A DNA stretch of 6,494 nt, taken from the NCBI GenBank assembly GCA_021159825.1, contig JAGHDR010000101.1, positions 1 to 6,494 on the forward strand, read 5' to 3'. Below the pieces are notes generated by a model. The model saw only the letters and a program-made list of their open reading frames with translations. It did not search any database and had not been told where the DNA came from. The position numbers and the translations under genes were made by a program. Source of the stretch: Deltaproteobacteria bacterium. GTDB lineage: Bacteria; Desulfobacterota; DSM-4660; Desulfatiglandales; Desulfatiglandaceae. The number at the start of each line of letters is the position of its first letter. Position 1 is the stretch's first letter. Shown here piece after piece: positions 5,624 to 6,494 of the stretch.

Positions 5624-6494
5624 ATGGAAATTCTTATTGCAGAAGACAATACCGTCTCAAGAATGCTGCTTGAAAAAGTACTTGTGAAGTTGGGTTACAA
5701 GGTGCTGGCGGCGGAAAATGGGCTGGAGGCCTGGAAACTTTTCCAACAAAACAGGGTCAGTATGGTCATCACGGATTGGATGATGCCCGAAATGGATGGA
5801 ATGGCCCTGTGCAAGAAAATCAGGGCCTCCAGCGTAGACGATTATACATATATCATTATCGTGACGGCAAAGGATCAGAAACAGAACCTTATTGAGGCTT
5901 TTAAAGAAGGAGCGGATGATTACCTCGCCAAGCCGTTTGATCCTGATGAACTCAAGGCCCGCATAAAAACGGGGGAGCGGATAGTTCTCCTTGAAAAGAA
6001 ATACAAGAAGTTGGAAACGGATTTGATAAACAGCAGAGACAAGCTCAAGGTTGTTTTTGATTCAGTGCATGAGGAAATCGTTTCTGTTGACAAGGGGCTG
6101 CACATTGTTTCCGCGAACAGGGTGTTTGTGGAAAATAGAGGAAGCGCCTTTAGTGAGATCATTACCCGTCCCTATTTCACGGATAAGGATAGCGAAAAAT
6201 TAAAGTCCCGTGTAATTGAGGCATTTGAGACCGGCAAACCTCAATTTCTAACGGATATCTCCGCTGATAAAAACGGCAACAAGAAATACTGCGATATTAG
6301 CTGCATACCGACAAAAGGTAATACAAGCGAAGTATATCAGGTTATTATTGTTCTGAGGGATGTAACCGAATTGGAGCTGAAATCTAAAAAAATAATTTCA
6401 TTAAATAATAAACTCAAACAGGCGTTTGCCGGAGCAAACACAAAAAATGAAAAGCTGGAGAATGCGCTGAAGAGGTTAAGGGATACTCAGACAC
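5624..6494 (+). CDS. REC-PAS protein, probable hybrid histidine kinase (runs off right edge)
   Basis: Starting at ATG 5624, the frame is open to the window end (290 codons). GAGG at 5615-5618 lies five bases before this ATG; an in-frame ATG at 5606 would add six residues but has no better site. Residues 1-120 form a canonical receiver domain: acidic pair E7/D8, phospho-acceptor D51 in ITDWMMPEMDG, T81 and K103 in KPF. A helical linker (about 121-143) leads to a PAS domain at about 144-250 that ends in VIIVLRDVTELE. A charged coiled coil follows (about 251-285), ending KRLRDTQT. That end resembles THLQDTQSQ, the stretch shortly before the H-box of the upstream kinase, so a HisKA-HATPase module very likely follows outside the window. 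No DNA-binding domain is seen. It probably receives phosphate from the upstream kinase. REC and PAS calls are firm; the kinase part is inferred. Confidence 0.9.
   Translation, partial: MEILIAEDNTVSRMLLEKVLVKLGYKVLAAENGLEAWKLFQQNRVSMVITDWMMPEMDGMALCKKIRASSVDDYTYIIIVTAKDQKQNLIEAFKEGADDYLAKPFDPDELKARIKTGERIVLLEKKYKKLETDLINSRDKLKVVFDSVHEEIVSVDKGLHIVSANRVFVENRGSAFSEIITRPYFTDKDSEKLKSRVIEAFETGKPQFLTDISADKNGNKKYCDISCIPTKGNTSEVYQVIIVLRDVTELELKSKKIISLNNKLKQAFAGANTKNEKLENALKRLRDTQT

Overview
The window looks like chromosomal DNA from a Gram-negative, probably strictly anaerobic bacterium of the Desulfobacterota (the former Deltaproteobacteria). This rests on family resemblance only: a phosphate acetyltransferase-type start with a P-loop, a DUF1848 protein, a HAMP/PAS histidine kinase of a type common in that phylum, and a palindromic intergenic repeat. 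No rRNA or other phylogenetic marker is present, so the assignment is tentative.

Layout. Positions 1-62 (minus strand) hold the first 20 codons of a probable pta gene that runs off the left edge. Positions 63-503 are a divergent intergenic region with one candidate promoter for the rightward genes. Positions 504-2773 (plus) hold two genes overlapping by ATGA: a DUF1848 protein with a C-terminal CX3CX2C cluster, and an exported thermonuclease (SNase) carrying an unrecognised middle region and a C-terminal OB-fold. Positions 2774-3446 hold no intact gene. They contain a minus-strand 5' remnant of a PlsC-type acyltransferase, a MITE/REP-like imperfect palindrome, a small GC hairpin and a TATAAT box. 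Positions 3447-5501 (plus) encode a complete membrane sensor histidine kinase. From 5624 (plus) a REC-PAS protein runs off the right edge, and its linker resembles the one just before the kinase's H-box, so it is probably a second, hybrid kinase.

How the genes may work together. The DUF1848 and SNase genes look translationally coupled, although one product should be cytoplasmic and Fe-S-binding and the other exported; no joint function can be named from sequence. The kinase and the REC-PAS protein probably form one signalling unit, with an extracytoplasmic signal leading to H430 and then to D51 of the receiver. No output domain, such as a DNA-binding or GGDEF domain, lies inside the window.

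I do not see convincing evidence of a complete new biological system. The parts most worth following up are the DUF1848/SNase-OB pair, the decayed acyltransferase and the palindromic repeat.
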